DNA of 64,000 nucleotides from Terrimicrobiaceae bacterium. Its GTDB lineage: Bacteria; Verrucomicrobiota; Verrucomicrobiia; Chthoniobacterales; Terrimicrobiaceae. A program made the position numbers and the translations under genes. The stretch spans positions 868,001 through 932,000 of the forward strand of contig JAGYIV010000008.1 in the NCBI GenBank assembly GCA_018402345.1, given 5' to 3'. This document shows positions 36,518-47,055 of the stretch, one piece after another; position 1 is the first letter of the stretch; every line of letters starts with the position of its first letter. The notes under the pieces are model-generated. The model worked only from the letters and a program-made list of their open reading frames with translations. It searched no databases and had not been told where the DNA came from.

Positions 36518-36852
36518 CCCACAAACACGCATCGCCTCAGCCCCAACCCCCGCCGGTCGGGCGTCGCCTCTGACACCGAACACAACCCGCCGCAGGCCGC
36601 AAGACCTCCCAACCCGCTCCAGCACTCGTTCCCCAGCCTCCAAAAAAAATCCAAAAAAATCTTGCCCCACCAAAAGCCCTCGCTATGGTAATCAGCGTTC
36701 TGGGGGGAACAACAGCCCGTCGCGGCAATCGCTGCGACGGGCTGTAACTTTTTCGGGGTCCCTCCCCGGAGCACACCACCCCATGTCTCGCGGTCACTTC
36801 CACCTTTCAAATCCCGCTCCTTCCGCTTAGATAACCCGCTCACCTTTTTGCC
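36518..36852 (+). other. Intergenic region before secA
   Basis: About 335 bp without a gene. It contains a strong hairpin with T-run (listed separately) and a second small GC hairpin just after it (GGGGTCCCTCCCC around 36755-36767). No Shine-Dalgarno is obvious before the secA ATG at 36853, and no clear promoter could be chosen. Confidence 0.6.
36712..36753 (+). terminator. Strong hairpin with T-run, probable terminator
   Basis: A 12-bp perfect stem (ACAGCCCGTCGC at 36712-36723 paired with GCGACGGGCTGT at 36734-36745) with a 10-nt loop is followed by AACTTTTTC. It lies about 195 nt after the CIA30 gene stop and 100 nt before secA. It most likely ends transcription of the DHS-metF-CIA30 group, though it could also be part of a leader or small RNA. 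Confidence 0.65.
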
Positions 36853-39819
<2,967 letters not shown>

Positions 39820-39923
39820 CCCCCCTCAACAACGGTAGGGCGAGGGCCTCCGGACCCGCCGCCACGTTCAGCTTCTACCCAAACCCCCCCTCCGAGCTTA
39901 CAGAGCCACAAAAATGAGGGGGG

Positions 39924-39942
39924 CACGGCCGTCCCGGCCGTG
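39924..39942. repeat. Short GC palindrome (REP-like)
   Basis: CACGGCCGTCCCGGCCGTG forms an 8-bp perfect stem with a 3-nt loop, 105 bp after the secA stop. It has no T-run, so it is not a classical terminator. Such CACGGCCG palindromes look like dispersed intergenic elements, but only this copy was seen here. Confidence 0.5.
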
Positions 39943-39999
39943 AAAGACACTGGCCAGCGAATCCACAGAAAATCCCCGAGAACAAAAATCACCCCCAAA

Positions 40000-40015
40000 T
40001 GTTCCACGTGGAACA
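40000..40015. promoter_or_regulatory. parS-like ParB binding site 1
   Basis: TGTTCCACGTGGAACA is a perfect 16-bp palindrome with the GTTCCACGTGGAAC core of chromosomal parS sites (matching the Pseudomonas type and differing by two symmetric bases from the Bacillus type). A second identical copy lies at 41069-41084. No parA or parB gene is in the window. Confidence 0.8.
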
Positions 40016-40306
40016 ACCAACCCCAAACTCTCAAAAAACCCCCACCCCTCATAAATCGCCTCCAAGGCACCTGCAGTCGCGCAACCCCCTTCTGCGCACC
40101 AATGCCCTTCCCCCACCCTCAAAACCCCACAGTGGCCCAAATAGAGCTTAAATTTTTCGGGCGCTTCCCCCAAAATCCACCCCAAGCAGACCTGAAAGAC
40201 AGAATTTATAGAATGAACAAAATTGAAGAATCCTGAGGGGTGGTCATTGCTCAAAACGATCCGCTGTCACGCAACACCAAAAAATTCTGAAATTCTGTTA
40301 ATTCTG

Positions 40307-40768
40307 TCACTCCCTCGTTTGCCGCAACGCCTCGAACACCGCAATCCCCACCGATGTCGCCAAATTCAAACTCCGCGCCCCTTCACGCATGGGAATCCTC
40401 ACGCAAGATGTCGCATGCTCCCGCAACAAGGACTCCGGCAACCCCCGCGATTCCCTCCCGAAAACCAGCCAGTCCCCCGCCTTGTATTCCACATCCCAAA
40501 ATCCAGTCGACGCCTTGGTCGTAAAAAACCACATCCTGGCCCCCGCGCCCGCCGCCTCCCTCACCGCTTCCCAACTCTCCCACACGCGCACATCGCACTC
40601 GGCCCAGTAATCCATCCCGGCCCGCCGCAACGCTTTTTCCTCCAGCGAAAATCCCAACGGCCCGACCAAATGCAAGCGCGCCCCGACCGCCATGCACAAC
40701 CGGGCGATATTTCCCGTGTTGGGCGGAATCTCGGGTTCGACCAGAACGACATTCAATGGGTGATTCAT
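40307..40768 (-). CDS. trmL: tRNA (cytidine/uridine-34 2'-O)-methyltransferase
   Basis: A small SpoU/SPOUT-fold methyltransferase of 153 residues that 2'-O-methylates the wobble base of certain leucine tRNAs. TrmL features are LNVVLVEPEIPPNTGNIARLC at the N-terminus, VGPLGFSLEEKALRRAGMDY, VFGRESRGLP and the knot-forming IPM(R)EGARSLNLATSVGIAVFEALRQ. The start is set at 40768 (MNHPLNVV) rather than 40780. The left copy of the 111-bp inverted repeat begins 43 bp upstream of its start, so its promoter may lie in or near the repeat. Confidence 0.95.
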   Translation of the reverse strand: MNHPLNVVLVEPEIPPNTGNIARLCMAVGARLHLVGPLGFSLEEKALRRAGMDYWAECDVRVWESWEAVREAAGAGARMWFFTTKASTGFWDVEYKAGDWLVFGRESRGLPESLLREHATSCVRIPMREGARSLNLATSVGIAVFEALRQTRE

Positions 40769-41064
40769 TTCGTAAAGCAATAGTCTTTTGGTGGTGGCGC
40801 GTCTGCAAGCAGATTGACCACAATCGAAAAAGCGGGGCTTTTGAGATGGAACAACCGCAGGTTGGCCCGAAGGGTGAGACGAGCGGGAGCGAGCGAGTCA
40901 AAGAACACAGAGAGCACAGAGGAAAATTCATGTGGCGGAAGCCTCACAAGCGATCAGTTGGTAGCAGTCTATAACACGAATTCACGAGACTGGATAACGT
41001 GGCATCCTCCACTTGAGCGAATTCTGTCATCCTGACAACCTGTCCAAAAAATCCGTTTCTGGTT
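40769..41064 (+). other. Non-coding stretch containing the left inverted repeat
   Basis: Besides the 111-bp repeat (40812-40922), I see only AT-richer unique sequence with GAATTCTGTCATCCTGACA around 41018-41036. No gene or clear promoter could be supported. Confidence 0.5.
40812..40922 (+). repeat. 111-bp inverted repeat, left copy
   Basis: This segment, starting GATTGACCACAATCGAAAAA, is the reverse complement of 41803-41913 at 107 of 111 positions; the four mismatches are all in the inner 30 bp. The pair flanks about 880 bp holding a decayed methyltransferase and a parS-like site. No transposase or target duplication was found. Confidence 0.88.
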
Positions 41065-41757
41065 TCAGTGTTCCACGTGGAACAATCTCCCGGCGTGCAC
41101 GACCAACGGCCACTGAATTTCCACCCGCGCCTCATGGAGTTTGTGCTTGAGCGCCGCGCGCAGCGTAGGAATCGGGTCCACCCCGGGATCCTCGCCGCAG
41201 CGTTTCGTGGCGGACCAGCTTGCGCAGTATCCGGCCAACGCCTCGGCATCCCACCACGCCGCCATTCGGAATACGGGGGAGGGGACTGGTTCGAAGGAAA
41301 ACGCCACGCCGGCATACCCCTCCTCAACCATCCGACGCCCAGCGGGCCAAAACCGGCCGATCACCCCGTGGTAAAAATCCTGAAAGATCCGGTTGGCCTC
41401 CTCATGGACGACCTTGCCGGCCCATAGCACCAGACCGCGATGACGCCGTTGGGATTCAAGACCCGACGGCACTCTCTCCAAAACGCCTCGAGATCGACCC
41501 AGTGCAACGCCTGCGCAAACCGTGATCAGATCCACGCTCCGCGCCTCAAACCACTCTGCTCCGCCGTGGCGACCCGCCACTCGATGGCACCCGAGGCGGC
41601 ATCCCTCGGCGTGGGAGGGATGGGCCTCCGGACCGTCCGAGACTGGTGGCGTGAACACACGGACCGCACGGCGCGTCCGGAAGACACTCCCTACCAGGGC
41701 TGGATTTTCACGCGAGCGCTCCTTCGCAGCAGGGGCAAAGTGCCGGCGCGTGGCCAA
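41065..41757 (-). pseudogene. Decayed SAM-dependent methyltransferase
   Basis: The C-terminal third, PVPSPVFRMAAWWDAEALAGY and CASWSATKRCGEDP, resembles class I SAM methyltransferases of the trans-aconitate/YcgJ type. Upstream parts are split over frames: one frame gives VDLITV, the next AQALHWVDLEAFWRECRRVL and NPNGVIAVWCYG, a third EEANRIFQDFYHGVIG. The breaks are near 41513-41522 and 41409-41422. The SAM-binding glycine motif at the N-terminus is not recognisable. The annotated span marks the visible remnant. Its last codons overlap a parS-like site. It lies between the two copies of the 111-bp inverted repeat. Confidence 0.65.
41069..41084. promoter_or_regulatory. parS-like ParB binding site 2
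   Basis: An identical second copy of TGTTCCACGTGGAACA, 1,069 bp from the first. On the minus strand it encodes the FHVEH end of the decayed methyltransferase frame. Confidence 0.8.
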
Positions 41758-41802
41758 GGCAGTTCACAAGGCAATCGCAGCGAATCTATGCAATTTATTC
41801 AC

Positions 41803-41913
41803 CCTCTGTGTTCTCTGCGTGCTTTGACTCACTCGCTCCCGCTCGTCTCACCCTTCGGGCCAACCTGCGGTTGTTCCATCTCAAAAGCCCCGCTTTTTCG
41901 ATTGTGGTCAATC
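41803..41913 (-). repeat. 111-bp inverted repeat, right copy
   Basis: Reverse-complement partner of 40812-40922. Its outer end overlaps the predicted stop codon of the downstream chromate transporter frame (41912-41914), so the repeat abuts that gene exactly. Confidence 0.88.
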
Positions 41914-43189
41914 ACACCAATCCCGCCACACCAATCCCCGCAGCCACAATCATCCCCAGCGGCACTGGCACCCACCCTTTTTCAAACACCACAAAAAACC
42001 CCACCGCCAGCGCCAGCATCGGCCAGCGAATGCCTCCCTCGGGCAACCAGAGCACGAGCCGCGCCGAATTCGAGCGTCAGATGCAGCATCAACCCGGTCA
42101 CCGCGGCAGTGATGCCCCACAACGCCTGCCTGAGCGGACGGATGGACTCGATCCGCTCCAAGGCGGGCGCGAACAAAAAAATCCAAATGAACCCAGGCAA
42201 AAACGTGACCCATGTCGTCAGGAGCGCGCCAAGCGTGGCAGCGGTGAGGGGATCAAGCGCGCCGGGTTGTTGCCAGGCGGCGACAAACCCCACATATTGC
42301 AGCACCATGATCAGCGGCCCGGGTGTGGATTCCGCCAAGCCGAGGCCGGTCATCATCTGCGCGGGTGTCAGCCAGTGCCACGCATGCACAGCCTCCTGAG
42401 CCACATAAGGCAGGATCGCATAGGCACCGCCAAAGGTCACCACCGCCGCCTTGCTGAAAAACACCCCCAGATCGAACAACACCGGAGTTTCCTCCGCCAG
42501 CGCCGCGAGTCCAAGCGGCACAATCCACAAGATCGCCCCGACCAGCAAGCACCCGACCCCACAGCGATCGAGCGGGCGCAGTCTGACGATATTGACTCGT
42601 CATCGGGTGCGCCTGCGCCTGCCGAATTACCACTCCAACCAATGCCGCGCGCCGCAATGACCGCAGGGAAGGGGACATTGAAGAAAAGCAACGCGCCGAA
42701 CGCCGCCAAGGCAAGCGCCCCCGCGCCGGGACCAGTGAGGTTTCGCCGCCCCATGCGCCAGACAGCCCCGGCAAGCAGCGCCACCACCGCCGGTTGAATG
42801 CCTTCAAACGCACCAGCAACCACTCCGCTTGAAGCCCCGGCCATTGTCAGCCAAGCCAGCGCCCACAACAGCAATGCGGACGGCAACACAAAAAGAATCC
42901 CCGCAAGCAACCCACCCCGCACCCCATGCATCGACCACCCGATATAGGTGGCCAATTGCTGGGCTTCCGGCCCGGGAAGAAGCATGCAGAAATTCCACGC
43001 ATGCTGAAATCGTTCATGCGAAATCCATCGGCGTTTTTCAACCAACTCCCTCTGCATGAACGAGATTTGAGCAGCCGGACCGCCAAAGCTCGTGCAGCCA
43101 AACTGCAACCAAAACACAAGAACCTCCCGAAGCGACGGGCGCACCGCCTCCTCAGGCGGGGTGGGGGAGTTACTTGCTTTCGACGGCAC
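41912..43189 (-). pseudogene. chrA: Chromate transporter ChrA, frame broken at least three times
   Basis: A full-length two-domain CHR-family membrane transporter can be assembled from pieces. The N-terminal domain reads FWLQFGCTSFGGPAAQISFMQRE and FCMLLPGPEAQQLATYIGW. The C-terminal domain reads [39 protein letters not shown] and [16 protein letters not shown]. Both FGGP and PGP motifs typical of ChrA are present. The frame changes near 42655-42675, 42550-42570 and 42065-42080, each consistent with one extra base. The predicted end (VPLGMIVAAGIGVAGLV, stop 41912-41914) touches the right inverted repeat. It starts with a GTG overlapping the pentapeptide gene by 20 nt. True pseudogene or sequence error cannot be decided here. 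Confidence 0.75.
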
Positions 43190-43718
43190 CGACGGCCTTG
43201 GGATTCACACCTGCGGGGAATTTCGTCTTGGAGTCATAGATGACCCCCTCCCACTGGACTCCCTCGATGGGAAGTTCGACCTCGGACAAATCAGCCCCGC
43301 GCAGATCGGCATTGCGGAAATCCGCCCGGTCGAGCGCCCCATAGTTCTTCGTGTTTTTCAGATTCGCGCCCTTGAAATTGACCGAATCCACATCCGCCCC
43401 CGCAAAATCCACCCCCTCGAAATTGGCATCGTTCGCCGTCACACGCGACATCTCGGTGTCATCGGTGAACACCGCCTCGCGGAAGTCCGCGCCGGCCAGA
43501 TCACATTGGTCGAATTCCACCTCGTCCAACTGCGCCTTCCCGAACGTCGCCCCGTTCATGCGCACTTGGAAAAAGCGTGTTCCGCTCAAGTCCTGCGAGG
43601 AAAAATCCTTGTTGCTGTAAAAACGGCGCGCGACCTCTTTCGTCGGAGCGTCGTCGGCGTGGGCGGGGAGAAAGCAGACCGCGGAAAGCGCAGCCACAAC
43701 GGCGGAAGACAGTTTCAT
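43170..43718 (-). CDS. Secreted pentapeptide-repeat protein
   Basis: A 182-residue protein with a signal peptide ([21 protein letters not shown]) followed by about 20 A(D/N)LXX pentapeptide repeats, for example [27 protein letters not shown] and [14 protein letters not shown]. Such repeats fold into a right-handed quadrilateral beta-helix. Functions range widely, from gyrase protection to structural roles; an exported form points to the periplasm or outer surface. The start at 43718 follows from the signal peptide. The end overlaps the GTG of the chrA frame. Confidence 0.8.
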   Translation of the reverse strand: MKLSSAVVAALSAVCFLPAHADDAPTKEVARRFYSNKDFSSQDLSGTRFFQVRMNGATFGKAQLDEVEFDQCDLAGADFREAVFTDDTEMSRVTANDANFEGVDFAGADVDSVNFKGANLKNTKNYGALDRADFRNADLRGADLSEVELPIEGVQWEGVIYDSKTKFPAGVNPKAVGAVESK

Positions 43719-43862
43719 CAGCGACCAGCAACGGATGTTTCGCTGGAAAAGGCAACAAAAATTTTCACCTGAAAAACCCGCCGCACCGTGCATTGTGGGA
43801 ACACCCCGCCTCCGCTACACTCCTGCCCTGTGAGCAACTCCCAAGGCCCCGAGAACCCCGCC

Positions 43863-44752
43863 ATGTGCGCGCCGATCGAGGAATTCCTCATGTATCTCGC
43901 CACCGAGCGCGGCCTCTCGGAGAGCTACCAGCTCCTCGTCCAACGCGCGCTGGAGACCTTCGCGCGCTGGTGCGAAACCCACACCCCGCCGCACACCTGG
44001 GAATCAATCGAGCCGCAGGACATCACCGACTTTCTCATGCACCGCAAGCGCTCGGGTCTCCAGGCCTCCTCCGTGCGTATCGACGCCGTGGCCGCGCGCA
44101 TCTTCTTCCGCTTCCTCGTCGCCCGCAGAGGCTGGAAATCAAACCCCGCCGAGACCCTCGCCCTTCCGCGGCCGGAGAAGCACCTGCCGGAAACCCTCCA
44201 CGAATCCGACGTGCGCCGCCTCATCGACAGCGTCGGCACCGGCGACCCGCTCGGCCTCCGCGACCGCGCCATGCTCGAACTCCTCTACTCCAGCGGCCTC
44301 CGCGTGTCGGAACTCTGCGACGCCCGCCTCGAAAATATCGACCTCGACGCCCGCTTCATCCGCATCACCGGCAAAGGCGGCAAGACACGCCTTGTGCCCC
44401 TCGGCAAGCCGGCCTGCAAGGCGATCCAAGCCTACCTCGACCGCGAACGCCCAACCCTCGTCTCGAAAAAAACCGGCGGCGAAATCTTCCTCTCCATCCG
44501 CGGAAAAAAACTCACCACCCCCGCATCCGCCAATTGCTGAACCAATACGCCGCCCGCGCCGGCCTCGACACCCACGTGCACCCACACCTCCTGCGCCACA
44601 GCTTCGCCACCCACCTCCTCGGCGGCGGCGCGGACCTCCGCGTCATCCAAGAACTCCTCGGCCACGCCGACATCTCCACTACCCAGATCTACACCCACAT
44701 CGAAAAAAGCGCCCTCCACACCGTCCTCAAAAAATTCCACCCCAGAGCCTGA
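43863..44752 (+). CDS. Tyrosine recombinase XerC/XerD type, one-base deletion near the C-terminus
   Basis: Site-specific recombinase that resolves chromosome dimers at dif. The N-terminal SAM-like core-binding domain ([23 protein letters not shown]) leads into the catalytic domain: Arg in [13 protein letters not shown], Lys in [12 protein letters not shown], then [25 protein letters not shown] and the nucleophile Tyr in that last motif. The frame as written ends early at [11 protein letters not shown] because a C run at 44518-44522 is one base short. Adding one C continues into [17 protein letters not shown] and the catalytic C-terminus. Corrected length is about 297 residues. A GTG at 43830 is an alternative start. 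Whether it is XerC or XerD cannot be decided. Confidence 0.85.
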
Positions 44753-44863
44753 GGGCGGCGTCTGAAACAAATTTCAATGACGACCGGCATCCCGCCAAGC
44801 CGCTCAAACAGGGAAATAATGACCCACACTCAGGAGACGAGTGGGCGCTGACAACCGAGCCAT

Positions 44864-44938
44864 AGGGCGGTGGCAAGGAAGCACATTGAAGATGGCCAGA
44901 TGGGCGCAGCGAGCGGGGCGCGAGCAAAGCACCGCCCT
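44864..44938. repeat. Short inverted repeat in intergenic DNA
   Basis: AGGGCGGTG at 44864-44872 pairs with CACCGCCCT at 44930-44938 across 57 nt. The inner part (GCAGCGAGCGGGGCGCGAGCAAAG) is loosely reminiscent of the GAGCGGGAGCGAG portion of the 111-bp repeat. The surrounding 264-bp gap (44753-45016) shows no gene. Confidence 0.4.
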
Positions 44939-45016
44939 CCAACAGGTTTTTTAAAGGCGCTGCCGAGGGTCCCAAAATCGACTTGCGAAGGGGGATGGCG
45001 GATTTAGGTTTTGACC

Positions 45017-45280
45017 ATGCCGAAAGTCTCCGAGTTCTTCGGAATCGAAATCGTGTTTAATTATCGGGGAGAACACAATCCACCGCATTTCCATGCCCGC
45101 CAATCCGGCCGGGAGGGAGGTTTTTCGATTTCGCCCCTTGGCCTATCTTCACGGATACTTGACCCCGAGGGCGGTCTCGTCGTGTTCGAATGTGCCGCTG
45201 CCCATATCTCCGAATTGGAGGAATGCAGGTCCTTGGCAAGGGCCATGAAGCCGGTCCCTAGGATTGCCCCTTTAGAATAA
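45017..45280 (+). CDS. DUF4160 domain protein
   Basis: An 87-residue protein beginning MPKVSEFFGIEIVFNYRGEHNPPHFHAR. This N-terminus, with the NPPHFHA motif, defines the DUF4160 family. Genes of this family are usually followed directly by a DUF2442 gene, as here (13-nt gap). The pair has the size and arrangement of a toxin-antitoxin or small regulatory module, but no activity is established that I can cite. Confidence 0.85.
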   Translation: MPKVSEFFGIEIVFNYRGEHNPPHFHARQSGREGGFSISPLGLSSRILDPEGGLVVFECAAAHISELEECRSLARAMKPVPRIAPLE

Positions 45281-45293
45281 AGAACCCATCACC

Positions 45294-45653
45294 ATGGCGA
45301 TAGCTTCCGACCTTTCCTTTCGATTGTCTTCCGCCTGTGCCATCGGCGATCAGAGTGTTCGCCTTGAATATCAGGATGGTGCGGTTTTTGACTTGGACCT
45401 CTCGATGGATTTGGACCGGTTGGAGGGACCACTGGTCGACGGGCTAAAAAATCCGGAGGTTTTTGCAGGGTTGAAAATCGAGTATGGCTCGCTGGTGTTG
45501 CCGACCGGACTCGACTACGGCTCCGATGTCTTGCGGTTGTGGTGTGAGAGCGGGGGAGTGGCGGACCAGACATTGACCGATCAACTGGCCTCTCGGCACT
45601 TCAGCCTTCCGCCAATCGGGTTGGTGGAGCGGGACGTGGCGTTTCGCGCATAG
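45294..45653 (+). CDS. DUF2442 domain protein
   Basis: A 119-residue protein with the DUF2442 pattern: a beta-strand YQDGAVFDLDLS, GPLVDGLKNPEVFAGLKI and VLPTGLDYGSDVLRLW. It is the usual partner of the DUF4160 gene just upstream. The C-terminal extension after LRLWCESGG is about 40 residues. No DNA-binding motif is clear. Function unknown; co-occurrence suggests a two-gene module. Confidence 0.8.
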   Translation: MAIASDLSFRLSSACAIGDQSVRLEYQDGAVFDLDLSMDLDRLEGPLVDGLKNPEVFAGLKIEYGSLVLPTGLDYGSDVLRLWCESGGVADQTLTDQLASRHFSLPPIGLVERDVAFRA

Positions 45654-45777
45654 GTTCTCGTCGTAGCGCTGCCGCGCCGATCGCGCGTTCGACGCGAACC
45701 AACATATTTTAGAGAAAATAATCACTTCAGTTCATTTTGTTAATTCTGTCCCCAATCTGTTTTCGGTTTTAAGCGCC

Positions 45778-46581
45778 ATGAAAAAACGTTCCGCATCGAT
45801 TCTAGCGATTGCCATTGCCACCATGTCTCTCGAAGCCGCGCCGGTGTTGAGTTCCTCGCTGAGCCTCACGGAAAGCGCCTCCGGCTATACCGTGAAGATC
45901 GGTGTGCCGGAGAAGACGCCAGTAAACGTGAGGCTCGCAGGGCGGCGGCTTTTGTTGGAGACGGGTGCTGGCGGCAACGCGCCACGCCACGACCAAAGCC
46001 TCCATTTGCCCGCCGCCTTGCCCGATGCGCCGCTTGGAATTCAGCGTGATCGCGGGGAGTTGGTGATCACGATTCCCAAAGGCGGCCCCGCTCCCTCCAG
46101 CGCCTCCGCGCCCGATCTGTTCGGTGCTGCCTTTCGTGGTGTGGATGACTTCGACGCGATGCGTGACGACATGCTCAAGCAAGCAGCGGCATTGATGAAC
46201 CAGTTCAATCAACCGGCCAAAACCCCGACCGGCGGCACGAGTGGCATCGACATGCTCCAGTCGCTTCTCAGCCAATCCGGCCTCGCTGGCGTGATCGGCG
46301 GCGTGGCTGGGGGATTCGAACTCCGCGAGGAGCCCGACCGCTATGTCCTCGTCTCGACAATCCCCGAAGCGCAGGCGAAAAATGTGAGTGTGACGGTGGA
46401 CAACGAGCGCTTCGTGACGATCACCGTGAAGCAGGACAAAAGCTCGCAGGCAGGTGGGCTGTCAGCGTTCGGTTCCTCAAGCTCCACACAGTCTCTGACG
46501 CTGCCCGGGCCGGTAAAGGTTGAGCAGATGACGATGGATTACAAAAACGGCCAGCTCGAGGTGACATTGCCGAAGGTGTGA
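45778..46581 (+). CDS. Secreted small-heat-shock-like (HSP20 fold) protein
   Basis: A 267-residue protein with an N-terminal signal-like helix (MKKRSASILAIAIATMSLEAAP). Two segments look like alpha-crystallin beta-sandwich halves: about residues 25-105 (GYTVKIGVPEKTPVNVRLAG to LVITIPKGG) and 175-267 (FELREEPDRYVLVSTIPEA to MTMDYKNGQLEVTLPKV). The linker carries DDFDAMRDDMLKQAAALMNQ, resembling the DEFDRMQ-type helix of exported HSP20 relatives. A periplasmic holdase role is plausible but inferred. Confidence 0.65.
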   Translation: MKKRSASILAIAIATMSLEAAPVLSSSLSLTESASGYTVKIGVPEKTPVNVRLAGRRLLLETGAGGNAPRHDQSLHLPAALPDAPLGIQRDRGELVITIPKGGPAPSSASAPDLFGAAFRGVDDFDAMRDDMLKQAAALMNQFNQPAKTPTGGTSGIDMLQSLLSQSGLAGVIGGVAGGFELREEPDRYVLVSTIPEAQAKNVSVTVDNERFVTITVKQDKSSQAGGLSAFGSSSSTQSLTLPGPVKVEQMTMDYKNGQLEVTLPKV

Positions 46582-47055
46582 TCCTGAGGACCAACTTCGA
46601 ACCGAGAACAAAAGTGACGGCCATGCCCCCTTCTTTCGCGCGGCTACCCTGACTGTATTGGGCGACCCGCCCGCCCCCCATTCCAGAAGTCCAAAAGCGA
46701 TCGGACGTTGGTATAAAAAGCAGCCTCTCACAAAGGTGCGGAGCACGGAAAACCTCGAAGAGCACGCGCCTGCGGAGGCCGCGACTCGAAAACCAAAGGG
46801 AAGGCTCGGCACGGCGTTGCCGATCCAAGCCGCAGACGCCACTTCGTCTCGTAGACCTCCGGGTCGGAGAGAAACACCATCAAAAAGGATCAGGGGTTCC
46901 ACTTGCGCCGCCCGATCCTGACGGTGACAAAGCCAAGCTGTCGAAGACGGAGCAACCAAGGTTGCACAATGCGATAAAACGCGTGAATTCCTTCTACCCG
47001 CAAGCGCCGGACTTTATGGCCCGATACTATTTTTTCTGTTGAGCTGGGGGCTTTC
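46582..47055 (+). other. Intergenic region with no assignable gene
   Basis: A 474-bp gap between the HSP20-like gene and the convergent ugd gene. Open frames exist on both strands (for example a minus-strand stretch reading GLRDEVASAAWIGNAVPSLP), but none has a ribosome binding site, codon pattern or family match I trust. The composition is repeat-like. A palindrome GAGCTG/CAGCTC occurs at the ugd end. Confidence 0.5.

Larger units (their letters stand above)
39820..40306 (+). other. Intergenic region with parS-like site and short repeats
   Basis: A 487-bp stretch with no convincing gene. It holds a CACGGCCG palindrome (39924-39942), a perfect parS-like palindrome (40000-40015) and, near 40290-40313, AATTCTGAAATTCTGTTAATTCTGTC. 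The GTTAATTCTGTC motif recurs at about 45738-45749. The base composition is C-rich on the plus strand and unlike the coding regions on either side. Confidence 0.6.

Noticed and set aside
41440-42797. Plus-strand frames opposite the methyltransferase and chrA
   Set aside because: Low-complexity translations antisense to recognisable protein families.
43577-44752. Long plus-strand frame spanning the pentapeptide gene and the recombinase
   Set aside because: Only its last third is real, as the shifted C-terminus of the Xer recombinase; the rest is antisense or out of frame.
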